Translations under genes and position numbers: made by a program
Assembly (NCBI GenBank): GCA_965248775.1
Contig: OZ252150.1
Span: 1,178,001-1,242,000 of the forward strand
Direction: 5' to 3'
Source: JBHHUI01 sp965248775
GTDB lineage: Bacteria > Chloroflexota > Anaerolineae > Anaerolineales > JBHHUI01
Length of the DNA: 64,000 bases
Notes under the pieces: generated by a model
Told to the model about the DNA's origin: nothing
Seen by the model: the letters and a program-made list of their open reading frames with translations, nothing else
Database searches by the model: none
Shown here: one piece after another, positions 47,529 to 57,863 of the stretch
Layout of the letters: the number at the start of each line of letters is the position of its first letter
How positions within the stretch are numbered: position 1 is the stretch's first letter

Positions 47529-49641
47529 ATGACCAAACCATCTGGAAAGATGGATCAGCCGGTCGTCAAAGTCAAGAATCTCGGTCTGGCGTACGAAACA
47601 CGGAAGGGTGATATCAATGCCGTGCGCGATGTGTCATTTGAGATCTATCGCGGTGAGACACTTGGCATCGTCGGAGAGTCAGGCTGCGGAAAAAGTACCG
47701 TTGCCTATGGACTCGTGAATTACATGGGGAAGAATGGAAAGATCGCCAAAGGCGATATTGAGTTTCAAGGCCAGTCGTTGATCGGTCGCTCACAAGAGGA
47801 ACTGCGCAAGCTACGCGGCGATCAGATTTCGATGGTCTATCAGGACCCGATGACGTCACTCAATCCAGTCCTACGCATCGGTGAACAGATGACTGAGGTG
47901 CTGACAGTCCATCGCGGTATTTCGGAAGAAGAAGCTCAAAAACGCTGTATTGAAATGCTCGGGCGAGTATATATGCCGGGCCCGGCCAAAGTCCTCGAAC
48001 GCTACCCGCATCAAATTTCCGGTGGACAGCAGCAACGTGTTGTTATAGCAATGGCATTGCTCAATAATCCGGCGCTTCTGGTGATGGATGAGCCGACGAC
48101 GGCATTGGATGTAACGGTAGAGGCGGCCGCGCTCGATCTGGTGGCGGACCTGCGGCGTGATTTCGACACTGCCATTCTCATCATCAGTCACAACATGGGC
48201 GTCATTGCACGTGTGAGCGACCGCGTCGGCGTCATGTATGCAGGTGAAATGGTGGAGCTTGCCACGGTTGACGATATATTCGCGAACCCGCAACACCCTT
48301 ATACGCAAGGCCTGATCCGCTGCCTGCCAAAACTCGGACGGGATAAGGCCAGTAGTGTGCTCTATCCGATTCGTGGGCGCGTTCCGTCGCCGGCGAACTT
48401 GCCACCGGGTTGCAGCTTTGAGCCACGCTGCGATTATGCGAAAGACCGCTGCCGGATGGAAAAGCCTGCATTCCGGGATATCGTCGACGGCCACATGGCG
48501 CGTTGCCACTTCGCGGAAGAAATTGATCCTTCCAAATGGGTGCCAACGGAGGATCTAATTGTTCACGATGCCTCCGCTACGGCCGTCGCTACGAACGGCG
48601 AGGCCGATGCGCTGCTTACAGTAGATAGTATGAAGACGTATTATCGCCATCCGAACACGTCAGTGCTCAGAATGATTGGCTTAGGGAAGAAAGAATACGT
48701 CAAGGCGGTGGATGGCGTTACGTTTCAGGTGCCAAAAGGCTCCACGCTCGGTGTCGTAGGCGAATCGGGCTGTGGCAAGAGCACCCTCATTAAGACTATC
48801 ATCGGCTGGAAGACATGACGGCTGGCGGGGCTGAATTCATGGGACTCGATGTGGAGGGGCATGTGCGCGAGCGCGATTTGTCGATGATTCGTGAGCTTCA
48901 GATGGTCTTCCAGAATCCCGACTCGACTATGAATCCGAGCTACACTGTCGGGCAACAAATCGAACGGCCACTGCGAAGATTCAAGGTGGTCGAAAAGAGC
49001 GAGATGCGCGATGAGGTCACTCGCCTGCTTCGTGCTGTGAAGCTAGATGAATACTATTACGACCGCTTGCCACGCCAACTCAGTGGCGGTGAAAAGCAGC
49101 GCGTCGGCATCGCGCGGGCGCTGGCGGGGCGTCCCGACCTTGTTTTGTGCGATGAGCCCGTCTCCGCTCTGGATGTTTCAGTACAAGCGGCAGTCCTGAA
49201 CCTGTTGCTCGAAATCCAGGCTACATTCGGCACAACAATGATTTTCATTGCCCATGACTTAAGCGTGGTGCGCTTCTTCTCAGACTACATCGCGGTGATG
49301 TATCTGGGCAAGATCATGGAACTGGGCGCGGCCGATGCTATCTACGCGCCGCCATATCATCCGTATACGGAATCATTGCTGGCGGCCGTGCCCGTACCGG
49401 ATCCAAGCGTGAAGCAAGAGCATATCCGGCTCGAAGGTAACGTGCCGAGCCCGCTTAATCCGCCCAGCTGGATGTCCATTCCATACCCGCTGCCCACGGC
49501 GCTCCCTGCTAGGCGACAAGGCTCATCTGTGCGAAGAGCAGGAGCCGCCCTGGCAGCAGGCTGCCGATGGGCACAACATTTACTGCCATGTGCCGGTCGA
49601 AGAGTTGGCGAAGTTGGCTCCAGTCGTCCACGTCGAAAGCT
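47529..49641 (+). pseudogene. Fused double ATPase of oligopeptide ABC transporter (OppD-OppF fusion), two frameshifts
   Basis: Starts at ATG 47529 after GAGGGGAGAGAA. First ABC unit: Walker A GIVGESGCGKST, Q-loop VYQDPMTSLNP, signature ISGGQQQRV, Walker B LLVMDEPTTALD, and a Cys-rich oligopeptide C-terminal domain (PPGCSFEPRCDYAKDRC). The second unit begins at about 48610; after GESGCGKSTLIKTIIG one base is missing near 48805, so the frame stops at 48818 while the next frame continues with LSGGEKQRVGIARALAG and VLCDEPVSALDVS. A further base insertion near 49472 shifts the last 55 residues, which end DGHNIYCHVPVEELAKLAP at TAA 49639-49641. Without an ATPase the transporter cannot work unless these are sequence errors. 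Confidence 0.88.
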
Positions 49642-49692
49642 AATTCGGCTAGAACGGGGAAAATTTTATCGATGCGTTAGCCCGCATTGTTA

Positions 49693-49721
49693 CGAACGCT
49701 GGACCATCGGTTCAGCGTTCG
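49693..49721 (+). terminator. Hairpin after the ATPase gene
   Basis: CGAACGCTGGACC and GGTTCAGCGTTCG form a 13-bp stem (one G-T) with a three-base loop. Only a weak T-run follows, so factor-independent termination is not certain. Confidence 0.6.
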
Positions 49722-49795
49722 CTTTGAATGGGGGGGCGAGGTCCAGCCTTCTCCAAAAAGCTTCGGATGAAATCAATCACAGAGGAGAACGCATC

Positions 49796-50464
49796 ATGCT
49801 CGTACGAGATTACATGACTCGACACCCAATCATGGTTGAACCAGACAAGCGTGTACTTGAGGTGCAACGCCTGATGGTTGAGAACAAAATTCGCCATGTG
49901 CCGGTGGTCGGCGATGGCAAGCTCCTACTCGGGTTGGTAACACACGAAAGGCTGGCCATTCGCCCAGAACGTTTGGCGAGTCTGGACGTGTGGGAAATCA
50001 CCCGGTACCTTTCCGAAATGACGGCCGAGAAAGTCATGATTTCTGGAGACGATCTAAAATCGGTAGCATCAGACGCCACCCTGGAAGACGCTGCTGATAT
50101 TCTCATCCACCATAAAGTGGGGGGATTACCCGTCATCGAGGATGGTGTCGTCGTCGGTGTGCTGACCGAAACAGACCTTCTGGTTGAACTTCGCAACATG
50201 CTTGGTGCAAATGAACCTGGCTGCCGACTCACAGTTCGAGTGCCGGATCAACCCGGCGAGTTCTCAAGATTGAACAAGGCGATTTCGGAAAAGGGCTGGG
50301 GCGTTATGGCTGCGGGCAGCGCACCTTCGCCCCGCGTAGAGGGTCATTGGGACATCGTGATGAAGGTGCGCAATTGCACCTTCGATCAGTTGAAGGAACT
50401 TGTTGACGGATTGCCGGAGCAGCAGATCGTCGATCTGCGCGAAACCAGTACAGCCCACCGGTAG
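49796..50464 (+). CDS. CBS-pair and ACT-domain regulatory protein
   Basis: 222 residues from ATG 49796 with GAGGAG eight bases upstream. Two CBS motifs at about 1-60 and 80-140 (VRDYMTRHPIMVEPDKRV, HKVGGLPVIEDGVVVGVLTETDLL) bind adenine nucleotides in related proteins; the C-terminal 75 residues form an ACT-like domain (LTVRVPDQPGEFSRLNKAI). This AcuB-like arrangement suggests an allosteric sensor. Located between the transporter and the peptidase genes. Confidence 0.9.
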   Translation: MLVRDYMTRHPIMVEPDKRVLEVQRLMVENKIRHVPVVGDGKLLLGLVTHERLAIRPERLASLDVWEITRYLSEMTAEKVMISGDDLKSVASDATLEDAADILIHHKVGGLPVIEDGVVVGVLTETDLLVELRNMLGANEPGCRLTVRVPDQPGEFSRLNKAISEKGWGVMAAGSAPSPRVEGHWDIVMKVRNCTFDQLKELVDGLPEQQIVDLRETSTAHR

Positions 50465-50541
50465 CGGCGGCGGATCCAACTTCAAATTAGAGCTGGGAAG
50501 GCACACCCAAAGTTGTAAACTGCCGTGCCTTTCGCTCCGAG

Positions 50542-51003
50542 TTAATCCAAGGTAAAAGCACGGTTCGCGAAGATCATGCGACCGCGGGGTGTATCGCAGA
50601 TCGTGACACTGACCTGTCGTTTCAGCAGCAGCCACGAATGCTGCGAGCGCAGCTGCAAGCAGCTGCTTTGAGCGCGAAACTCAGCACCCATATTAAATCG
50701 AGTTGAGTAGAAGTTGTAGATTACCGGCACGTCGTCATTGGTGCGATAAGAGGTGTCCTGCCGGAACATGATGCGTGGCACGAGTCGAATAATCGAGTGC
50801 TCAGATACCCGCGCCGCCCCAGGATAGTCCACTGCCGTGCTCGTGGTGAATACTAATACAGCTGCGACCAGTAGTCCCACCGCCGTGACAAGCAGCGCCC
50901 CAATGGCGACCGTAATCTGAAGCCTGCGGTTACGGTAGTACTCTTGCGCGATATCTGTCACGATATTTTCGAAATGTAGGTCATAGTCCCTTGGCAAAGA
51001 CAT
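50542..51003 (-). CDS. Small single-pass membrane protein, unknown
   Basis: 153 residues from ATG 51003. One strong transmembrane helix (about 31-53, VAIGALLVTAVGLLVAAVLVF) preceded by a short cytoplasmic basic segment (YYRNRRLQ), then about 100 residues outside. No family recognised. A longer in-frame reading upstream is antisense to the peptidase gene and was discarded. The start overlaps the start of the divergent peptidase gene by 13 bases. Confidence 0.6.
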   Translation of the reverse strand: MSLPRDYDLHFENIVTDIAQEYYRNRRLQITVAIGALLVTAVGLLVAAVLVFTTSTAVDYPGAARVSEHSIIRLVPRIMFRQDTSYRTNDDVPVIYNFYSTRFNMGAEFRAQSSCLQLRSQHSWLLLKRQVSVTICDTPRGRMIFANRAFTLD

Positions 51004-52451
51004 TTTACACTCAGGCTGACATTTTCGATCTGGCCGCGAGTGGCGTGACGACGCTATCCATCGACGACGATGTAGTCCTAACGATGGAAGCCCGCGATGC
51101 GGTGAAACGGGTGGGACTGCAGCTGCTGGAGGAATCACCCCCATTCCGCTCAGACGTAACCCCAACTGTATCTGATCCGCATGTCGCCGTTCGCAATAGA
51201 GCCATTGACCTGACACACGTATGGGCGCACCAAGAGCCGCAGATCGACGTGGACATGCGTGCGCTGCGCTTGGGTCGTCTGGCACGTTTACGGCGGGAGC
51301 TGGCCCGCGCAGATTGTGCGGCTTGCATCTTTTTTGATCCGCAGAACATCCGCTACGCAACTGATGCGCGAAACATGACTCCGTTTATGTTGCGCAACCC
51401 GGGCCGCTACGTCTTCGTCCCGATCGAAGGGCCTGTAATCCTATTTGAATTCGAGGGTTGCCATCATCTGGCCGCTGGTTTGGAAACCATCGACGAGATC
51501 CGTCCGGCCACTACCGTTTCGTTTTCGGCCTCTGGCCCAAGTCTTTCAGCTCGCGGCGAGCACTGGGTGAATGAAATCGACGACCTCTTGCGCAACTTTT
51601 GCAGCAACGGCAGTCGCGTCGCGATGGATTGTGTTGGGAGTCGTTCGATTGCGGTAGAGCGAATGAACCTTCCGGCCGCCGCCAGCCTCGCCGGTCGCGG
51701 ATGCAGGATCATCGACGCACAGGACCCCATCGAGCGGGCACGTGCGGTCAAACTCCCCGAGGAACTCCTCTGTATTCGTGAATCGCTGCGGGTCGTAGAA
51801 GAAGGCGTGGCACGCATGCGGGATGCGTTACGTCCCGGAATGACGGAGAATGCTCTGTGGTCACTTTTGCACCAAACCGTTATTGAACAGAACGGCGAAT
51901 ATGTCGAAACGCGACTGTTGAGTTCCGGTCCCAAGACCAATCCCTGGTTCCAAGAATCCGGGCCACGCAAAATCGAAGCCAGCGACCTCGTTGCGCTTGA
52001 CACCGATGTGGTTGGACCTTTCGGATACTATGCAGACTTTTCACGCACATTCTTCGCCGGCAGCGGACGGCCTTCGGCTGAGCAGCGTCGGCTTTACGCG
52101 CTGGCCTACGAACAAATCCACCACGATACCGAGTTGCTTCAGGCGGGCCGTACATTTCGAGAGATTTCCGAGCAGGCGTGGTCAATCCCCGAGGAATTCA
52201 TAAAAAATCGCTACTTTGTTCTCGCCCACGGCGTCGGCATGACGGGCGAATATCCGTATATTCTGCATCGGCAGGACTTCGATGAATTTGGTTATGATGG
52301 CTTACTCGAAGAAAATATGACCTTGTGTGTCGAGAGCTATGTCGGCTCCGAATACGGAAACGAAGGCGTCAAACTTGAGCATCAGGTGCTCGTTACGGCA
52401 AATGGACCAGAGGTTTTGTCGAACTTTCCGTTTGATGAAGATTTACTTTAA
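50991..52451 (+). CDS. M24-family metallopeptidase (Xaa-Pro peptidase-like)
   Basis: 486 residues from TTG 50991. The first 50 residues (YTQADIFDLAASGVTTLSIDDDVVLTMEARDAVKR) resemble short N-termini found in some microcompartment/EutQ-type proteins and are not part of the usual peptidase. The creatinase-type N-domain follows, then the catalytic pita-bread domain: LDTDVVGPFGYYADFSR (two metal Asp), AHGVGMTGEYPY (His), LCVESYVGSEYG (Glu), KLEHQVLV (Glu). All metal ligands present. It could act on proline-containing dipeptides or as an amidinohydrolase/lyase-like relative. The true start may be downstream of 51003. Confidence 0.88.
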   Translation: MAKTFYTQADIFDLAASGVTTLSIDDDVVLTMEARDAVKRVGLQLLEESPPFRSDVTPTVSDPHVAVRNRAIDLTHVWAHQEPQIDVDMRALRLGRLARLRRELARADCAACIFFDPQNIRYATDARNMTPFMLRNPGRYVFVPIEGPVILFEFEGCHHLAAGLETIDEIRPATTVSFSASGPSLSARGEHWVNEIDDLLRNFCSNGSRVAMDCVGSRSIAVERMNLPAAASLAGRGCRIIDAQDPIERARAVKLPEELLCIRESLRVVEEGVARMRDALRPGMTENALWSLLHQTVIEQNGEYVETRLLSSGPKTNPWFQESGPRKIEASDLVALDTDVVGPFGYYADFSRTFFAGSGRPSAEQRRLYALAYEQIHHDTELLQAGRTFREISEQAWSIPEEFIKNRYFVLAHGVGMTGEYPYILHRQDFDEFGYDGLLEENMTLCVESYVGSEYGNEGVKLEHQVLVTANGPEVLSNFPFDEDLL

Positions 52452-52569
52452 TACATTTTCGTATTGCGAAATGCGTATAATTACGCAGCATCCGATACCC
52501 AATACGTATATTGAATAAGCGCCCTATGTTCAAAACTATTTCTACACCCGAGTCCAGTGGAGCGAATCT

Positions 52570-53571
52570 ATGACGGTGATGCAGATTGTCTCGCCCGCTA
52601 TTTTGCCCTTCGGTGCGGTCCGCTTACAGACGGAGGACGGCATCCGCACTTGCCTGGTCGGCATAGCCGGACAATATCCGAACACTCGCATTGACGCGCA
52701 AAGCCATAATAAACTGGTGGTCTCGGGTGCGCGCGCCGATCTGGCACTACAAATTGCCGAACAATTTCGAGTGGATCGAAAATTGAAATCTGGTGCCATC
52801 GTTGAAGTCGATCTGGCAATCACTACTGGAATCGGTCATGGCTCGGATGCGATGTTGGGCTTGACCACAGCCGCGGCACTGGCATGGTGCAACGATGAGC
52901 CCTATAAGGACACTGCGGCGCTCGGAAGAACACTCCGACTGCCTCCGTCAACCACGCTGGCACTCTGGGCCTTTGATCGGGGCGGTTTCTTGGTCGTTGA
53001 CCCGCAAGCGCTACCTGAAAAAGCCATCGTGCATCGCTATGAGATCTCGCAAAAGGATCGCTACGCCTGGGCTTTTGTGCTGATTCATCTGCGCGGAGAA
53101 GATCTCGACCCAAATAAAACCGAAGCCGACTACCTGGATGAGATACTTGCTGCAGGGGAACGGTTGGACGAAACAGAGAGCACCGCCGTGCTACAGAAGA
53201 TAGAGGCGGCGATTTCCGCGGACGATTTCGAAGCATTTTGTGCTGGATTAAGTGATCTCCAGCAGATGAATTTCGCAGCGTTGGCAGCGGCTGGAACGCC
53301 ACGATCGAATACTGAGCTAGAAGAAAAGCTATTTGAGGCCGCAGCGGAGAGTGGTTCGCTTGCGACAGGTAAGTTGGTATCTGCCCCAACCCCCTTTGCA
53401 CTTGTGCGTGGCGAGCTGGCTGTGCAGGATGTACGCCTGCCCTGGGGCAAGATCGTCGGCTGGGAGGGCGGAGCGGTATTTGCAACCATCACCAACAATA
53501 CCGGCGCAACATACGAAGCCAAGGATGATGTTAAACTCCAAGCCTCGTACGGCTCGACTGTTCGAACCTGA
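52570..53571 (+). CDS. GHMP-fold protein, beta-ribofuranosylaminobenzene 5'-phosphate synthase-like
   Basis: 333 residues. N-terminal VSPAILPFGAVRLQ, the glycine-rich ATP/PRPP-site-like block TTGIGHGSDAMLGLTTAAALAW (about 96-117), and a C-terminal part with SDLQQMNF match the GHMP superfamily branch that includes beta-RFAP synthase of methanopterin synthesis. The enzyme in methanogens couples 4-hydroxybenzoate or pABA to PRPP. In a bacterium the role is uncertain; F420/pterin cofactor chemistry is possible because an LLM F420-type oxidoreductase lies at 56307. Confidence 0.68.
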   Translation: MTVMQIVSPAILPFGAVRLQTEDGIRTCLVGIAGQYPNTRIDAQSHNKLVVSGARADLALQIAEQFRVDRKLKSGAIVEVDLAITTGIGHGSDAMLGLTTAAALAWCNDEPYKDTAALGRTLRLPPSTTLALWAFDRGGFLVVDPQALPEKAIVHRYEISQKDRYAWAFVLIHLRGEDLDPNKTEADYLDEILAAGERLDETESTAVLQKIEAAISADDFEAFCAGLSDLQQMNFAALAAAGTPRSNTELEEKLFEAAAESGSLATGKLVSAPTPFALVRGELAVQDVRLPWGKIVGWEGGAVFATITNNTGATYEAKDDVKLQASYGSTVRT

Positions 53572-53618
53572 CGCCGATCGCCAACAAAACGAAGAAGAAT
53601 GCAGAGTCCGCGGAGGTA

Positions 53619-54560
53619 GTGGGCAGCCAGCCTGCGCCAATTCTGTTACGCAACACCCGAATGGGTGCCCCCCGATCGAACTTCATGAACGCGATTAATT
53701 CGCCGTGGATCGTGCCCTTCCTGAAATGGCGTGACTCTTTCCAGCGAGGATCCGCTGGAGGCTCGGCCTATCCGGTCATGCGGCGCGATTTGCATTACTG
53801 GGACGATCGTTTGGGCGGCCGCTGGCGCTTGGGAGAATGGTTCGGATTGCTCGCGCTGGGAACGGTTTGCGTGCTGCCGGCCACGCTCTTATTGGCGCCA
53901 AATATGCTCTGGTTCCACATCGGGATCGTCGAACTGATCGGTATCCTGCTCATCATCCCGGCAGCGGGTGCGATCGCCCGCGAACGCGAACAGGGTTCTT
54001 GGCAGGCTCTGCGTTCGACACAATTGAGTGGATTGGAGATCGCGGCCAGCAAACTTGCCAGCGTGCTCTATCTGACAAGAGAAGGTATGTCGATCATAGT
54101 GCGGGCGCGCGTGCTGGCATCTTTTCTGACATTCCCGCTGCTTGCGTTCCTGCTGTTCCTTCCGCAGGGTAATCCCTTCTTCGAAACCAGTCCGCTCATA
54201 CCGTTGTTCGCTACAATGGCGATCGCATACGGCCTTTTTGTTTTTCAACCCCAACTGCATGCCATCTACAGCGCAAACGTTGGCCTGGCAGCGTCAACCA
54301 TCGCCCGTGGTGTCATGCCCTCCATTGCCCTGGCGCTCTCAATTCAATTGGCTTCACTCGCTGCAGGCGCGGCGCTTGTCTATGCGAGCATGAGCAGCGA
54401 TTATCTCGATGCAGTCTTTTCCGACGGCGTCCTTTCCGCGCGCCTGACAGAGATATTCAGCTGGTTATTCCCGCTGGCTGCGATCATACTGGTGCGTCTT
54501 TTGTTCGGAACGGTCTGCTTCAGCGTTGCCGTTTCCCGCATCCGTAGAATTGCAGCGTGA
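53619..54560 (+). CDS. ABC-2-type membrane protein
   Basis: About 290-313 residues; start uncertain (GTG 53619, ATG 53661 or ATG 53685). Six hydrophobic helices. The segment AIAREREQGSWQALRSTQLSGLEIAASKLASVL after the second helix is the coupling loop typical of ABC-2 permeases (EREQGTWE...LL-T-P-L pattern). No ABC ATPase gene is adjacent. Follows the GHMP gene by 47 bp. Confidence 0.72.
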   Translation: MGSQPAPILLRNTRMGAPRSNFMNAINSPWIVPFLKWRDSFQRGSAGGSAYPVMRRDLHYWDDRLGGRWRLGEWFGLLALGTVCVLPATLLLAPNMLWFHIGIVELIGILLIIPAAGAIAREREQGSWQALRSTQLSGLEIAASKLASVLYLTREGMSIIVRARVLASFLTFPLLAFLLFLPQGNPFFETSPLIPLFATMAIAYGLFVFQPQLHAIYSANVGLAASTIARGVMPSIALALSIQLASLAAGAALVYASMSSDYLDAVFSDGVLSARLTEIFSWLFPLAAIILVRLLFGTVCFSVAVSRIRRIAA

Positions 54561-54642
54561 TCTCAACTGACGCAAAGAATTCAGTCGTTACTATTTCTCG
54601 AATTAGCGCGCCGATAAATCTGGCGTGTCAAAATATTATTTT

Positions 54643-56211
54643 ATGAAATCAACCCGTTTTACTGAAACCATGATTCTTGCGGTCGCCATCCTTGGCACAG
54701 GCATGGTCTTCCTCGACCAGACGGCTATCAACGTCGCGTTGCCGGCGATCCAGCAATCACTCAATGCAGACGTCGGTGGCCTGCAGTGGATCCTCGACAT
54801 TTATCTACTGACTCTCTCCGTACTGCTGTTAATTGGTGGCGTGCTGGGCGATATCTATGGCCGAATACGCATTTACACCATTGGCATGATCGTCTTCGTG
54901 ATCGGTTCGTTTCTGTGCGGTATAGCGCCGACGACCGCCTTTCTAATTGGTGGGCGTTTCGTGCAAGGTCTGGGTGGAGCAGTTATGGTGCCGGGGTCAT
55001 TAGCCGTCATTAATGCAGCCGTTGATCCAGAACGACGCGGCCGTGCGCTCGGGACATGGGCCACCTTTACCCCAATGATTACGATAGCGGGACCGATCGT
55101 GGGCGGCTGGCTCGTGGATAACGTCTCCTGGCGCGCGGTCTTCTTTCTCAATATCCCGCTTGGTCTGGTTGCAATCCTAATCGCAGCTCGATGGGTACCC
55201 GAAAGCCGGGACGAGGAAATCGATCCTCGTCTGGATTGGTTAGGAGTGCTTACTCTCATGTTTGGGCTGGGCGGCCTTCTTTTTAGCATAATCGAAGGAC
55301 CTCATCTGGGATGGACCTCACCCCTGATCACCTTTACAATTATTGTCGGCCTGATCGGATCCATCGCCTTTGTCATTACAGAGCAGCGCGTGCCGTCGCC
55401 ACTCCTCCCGCTGCGACTCCTACGCAATAAGAAGTTCAGCGGGGTGAATTTGATGACGATCGTCCTGTTTGCTGGATTCGGAGGGCCGTTCTTCTTCCTG
55501 AGCCTAAATTTGCAGCAGGCGCAAGGATACACTGCGACGGCAGCCGGCCTGGCCTCTCTGCCAATCGCGATTTCGATTGTTCTCCTGTCGCAAAGGGTTG
55601 GACAGTTGGCGGATCGTATTGGCGCGTTTCCAATCCTGGTGGTGGGTGTGCTATTTATGGCGACGGGCTTTCTTCTATTGATGCGTCCAGGGCTGGACGA
55701 CAGCTATTGGACAGCCTGGTTCCCGGCGATTCTGATCTATGGAATTGGACTTGGGGGAATGGTGGTGCCGCTCACGAAGCTCGCCTTTGACGTGCTTCCG
55801 CAACGTCAATCTGGAATTGCCTCAGGAGTGAACAACGCCGCCTCACGCATCGGACAGATGATATCGATTGCTGTGTTCGGCGCGCTAATGGTGACTGGGT
55901 TTCGAAATGCTTTGCTCATTCGCACGAGCACCATCGGGTTGGATGTCGGGGCGCGGGAGGCGCTTGTAGCGCAGGCACGCCGATTGGGCGAGCTGGCCGC
56001 TCCCACGGGACTTTCTGCAGATCTGACGGCCTCTGTGGACTATGCGATCCGACTGGCGTTCGTGGATGGATTTCGGCAGGTCATGCTGCTGTCTGCTCTT
56101 TTGGTCTTATCGAGCCTGATCATTCTCTTTGCGATGGTGCGACAAAAGCCCGAACAAGAACAAAACGTCATCCTCGCACCCAGCGTGGAGTCAGAAACAA
56201 GCCTTGATTGA
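54643..56211 (+). CDS. DHA2-family MFS drug/proton antiporter (EmrB/QacA type)
   Basis: About 522 residues, 14 predicted helices. Motif VFLDQTAINVALPAIQQSL at helix 1, LLIGGVLGDIYGRIRIYTIG (motif A) in loop 2-3, and WRAVFFLNIPLGLVAI (motif C region) are diagnostic. Inner-membrane exporter of hydrophobic compounds. Start ATG 54643; a GTG at 54625 is also possible. Convergent with the LLM gene. Confidence 0.94.
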   Translation: MKSTRFTETMILAVAILGTGMVFLDQTAINVALPAIQQSLNADVGGLQWILDIYLLTLSVLLLIGGVLGDIYGRIRIYTIGMIVFVIGSFLCGIAPTTAFLIGGRFVQGLGGAVMVPGSLAVINAAVDPERRGRALGTWATFTPMITIAGPIVGGWLVDNVSWRAVFFLNIPLGLVAILIAARWVPESRDEEIDPRLDWLGVLTLMFGLGGLLFSIIEGPHLGWTSPLITFTIIVGLIGSIAFVITEQRVPSPLLPLRLLRNKKFSGVNLMTIVLFAGFGGPFFFLSLNLQQAQGYTATAAGLASLPIAISIVLLSQRVGQLADRIGAFPILVVGVLFMATGFLLLMRPGLDDSYWTAWFPAILIYGIGLGGMVVPLTKLAFDVLPQRQSGIASGVNNAASRIGQMISIAVFGALMVTGFRNALLIRTSTIGLDVGAREALVAQARRLGELAAPTGLSADLTASVDYAIRLAFVDGFRQVMLLSALLVLSSLIILFAMVRQKPEQEQNVILAPSVESETSLD

Positions 56212-56306
56212 AGAACGAACGCTTATCAGGATCTAAATGTCGTTGGTCCAATTCAATGCGCAGCGAAATTTCTAGTGGCTGAGTACGAATGATTCGAATT
56301 TCAAAG

Positions 56307-57248
56307 TTAGTGGAAATGTGGCAACACCTCATTTGCGAGTAATTCGATCGAATCCAGATCATCGAGCGCGTTCTGTTGCAACATGAAGCGGCTAACACCC
56401 GCCTCCACTCGTTCTGATAGTTGATCAACAACTTGCTGTGGTGTGCCACCGATTAGGCCTTGCGAGAGCCATGAGTCTAATTTAGTGGGTAAATTGAAAA
56501 AAGTTTCGTTGTGGCCATCCAAATGAGCCTGAATGTCCCTCGGCTCACGCCCAATCACAAACGGCACCATCATAGAGTGTCGTAAAGTACTCGGATCGCG
56601 CCCCCTCGCTTCACAGGCCGCATTGAGCAGCACCACCTTTTCCCGATACGCCTGGGTACTCGAATAAGAGCAATTCCATTCCGTAGCATGCTGGGCCACA
56701 AGCTGCAACGTTCGCTCACTCTTCCCGCCCATAATCAAATTCGGATTTGGATTCTTTGGTTTTGGGCTGGTTTGCGCTTTTGAAAGTTGAAAATGATTTC
56801 CTAGAAAGCTGCTTGGAAGGTCACCGCGAAGGCCTCTAATCACTTGGGCGCCTTCGTCGAGCATTTCCAGGCGAGTTGAGAAGGGCGGGTAGGGAACACC
56901 AAACATCCTGTGTTCGCCAGCGTACCAGCCTGCGCCGATCCCTAGATCTAGACGCCCACCTGAGAGCTGGTCAACGGAAGCCGCCATTTTGGCCAGAATG
57001 ACGGGATGTCGGAATGTCATCGAACAAACGAGTGGGCCAAAGCGAATACGTTTGGTTTGGAATGCGAGTGCCGTGAGCGAGTGCCAAAGGGCAAGTGATT
57101 CACGTCCCTCTTCTCCATTGAGGGCGGTGAGATGGTCAGAGCGGAACAAACTCTCGAATCCCAGTTCCTCGACAGTCTTTGCAATGCGAAAAAAGCGCTC
57201 CCATGTCAGGTGTTCTTGACCCTCGAGCATTATGCCGATATCTGCCAT
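56307..57248 (-). CDS. LLM-class (luciferase-like) F420-dependent oxidoreductase
   Basis: 313 residues. Luciferase-like TIM barrel: ERFFRIAKTVEELGFESLFRSDH, RIRFGPLVCSMTFRHPVILAKMAASVDQLSGGRLDLGIGAGWYAGEH (read as adjacent blocks), IMGGKSERTLQLVAQHA. The GIGAGW and SGGRL blocks fit F420-dependent members better than FMN monooxygenases. Intact. Probably in a unit with the IclR-type gene upstream, which has been cut by an IS. Confidence 0.9.
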   Translation of the reverse strand: MADIGIMLEGQEHLTWERFFRIAKTVEELGFESLFRSDHLTALNGEEGRESLALWHSLTALAFQTKRIRFGPLVCSMTFRHPVILAKMAASVDQLSGGRLDLGIGAGWYAGEHRMFGVPYPPFSTRLEMLDEGAQVIRGLRGDLPSSFLGNHFQLSKAQTSPKPKNPNPNLIMGGKSERTLQLVAQHATEWNCSYSSTQAYREKVVLLNAACEARGRDPSTLRHSMMVPFVIGREPRDIQAHLDGHNETFFNLPTKLDSWLSQGLIGGTPQQVVDQLSERVEAGVSRFMLQQNALDDLDSIELLANEVLPHFH

Positions 57249-57342
57249 TAAAGCCTCTCTTCCTCAGCTGAGTCACAAGACAATTCAAATAATCAGCGAG
57301 CAGAATAAGCCCGCCCAAGATCGGATTCCTGCATGAAGTGAA

Positions 57343-57863
57343 TTAGGCGACGTTGCGGTTGCTTTGAGATGGAGTCATCAACTGCTCACTGATGCGTGCA
57401 CAGGCGAGCAAAACAGGTTCACGGAACTGTTCGAGAAGATTATTCATCGTCATTCGATTCGTGGGCACGCCCATAGAGAGTGAGGCGGAGACTATTCCGG
57501 CAACAGATCGGATGGGACCCGCGATTGAAATCATCCCGGCATTCATTTCATCATCAGCAATCGCATAACCCAGTCGCTCGATCTGTTCGAATTCGCTTTT
57601 CAGGGCATCCGCGCTAACTATTGTATTCGGTCCAAATGCTTCGAACTTCATCCACTTCAACAGCTGGTCACTCTCGTTCGTTTGCAACGCGGCCAACAGC
57701 ACTTTGCCTTGTGCAGTGCAATAGGCCGGATAGCGGTTTCCCACCCAACCGCGCGCCATGACAGTTTGGCGTGAGAGCGATTCATCCAGCATAACAATGT
57801 CAAGACCGTCGAGGACAGCAAGCATGACAGTCTCTTGCATGCGCTGGGAGAGCTCCTCCATGA
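57343..57863 (-). pseudogene. IclR-family regulator, effector-domain half
   Basis: C-terminal 172 residues: VLDGLDIVMLDE, YPAYCTAQGKVLLAAL (effector-domain hallmark), FEQIERLGYAIADDEMNAGMISIAGPI, and VSASLSMGVPTNRM. The N-terminal HTH half lies at 59055-59345 on the same strand, separated by an IS4-type element. The two halves overlap in MEE at the 8-bp duplication. Predicted ligand-responsive repressor of the adjacent catabolic genes. Confidence 0.9.
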
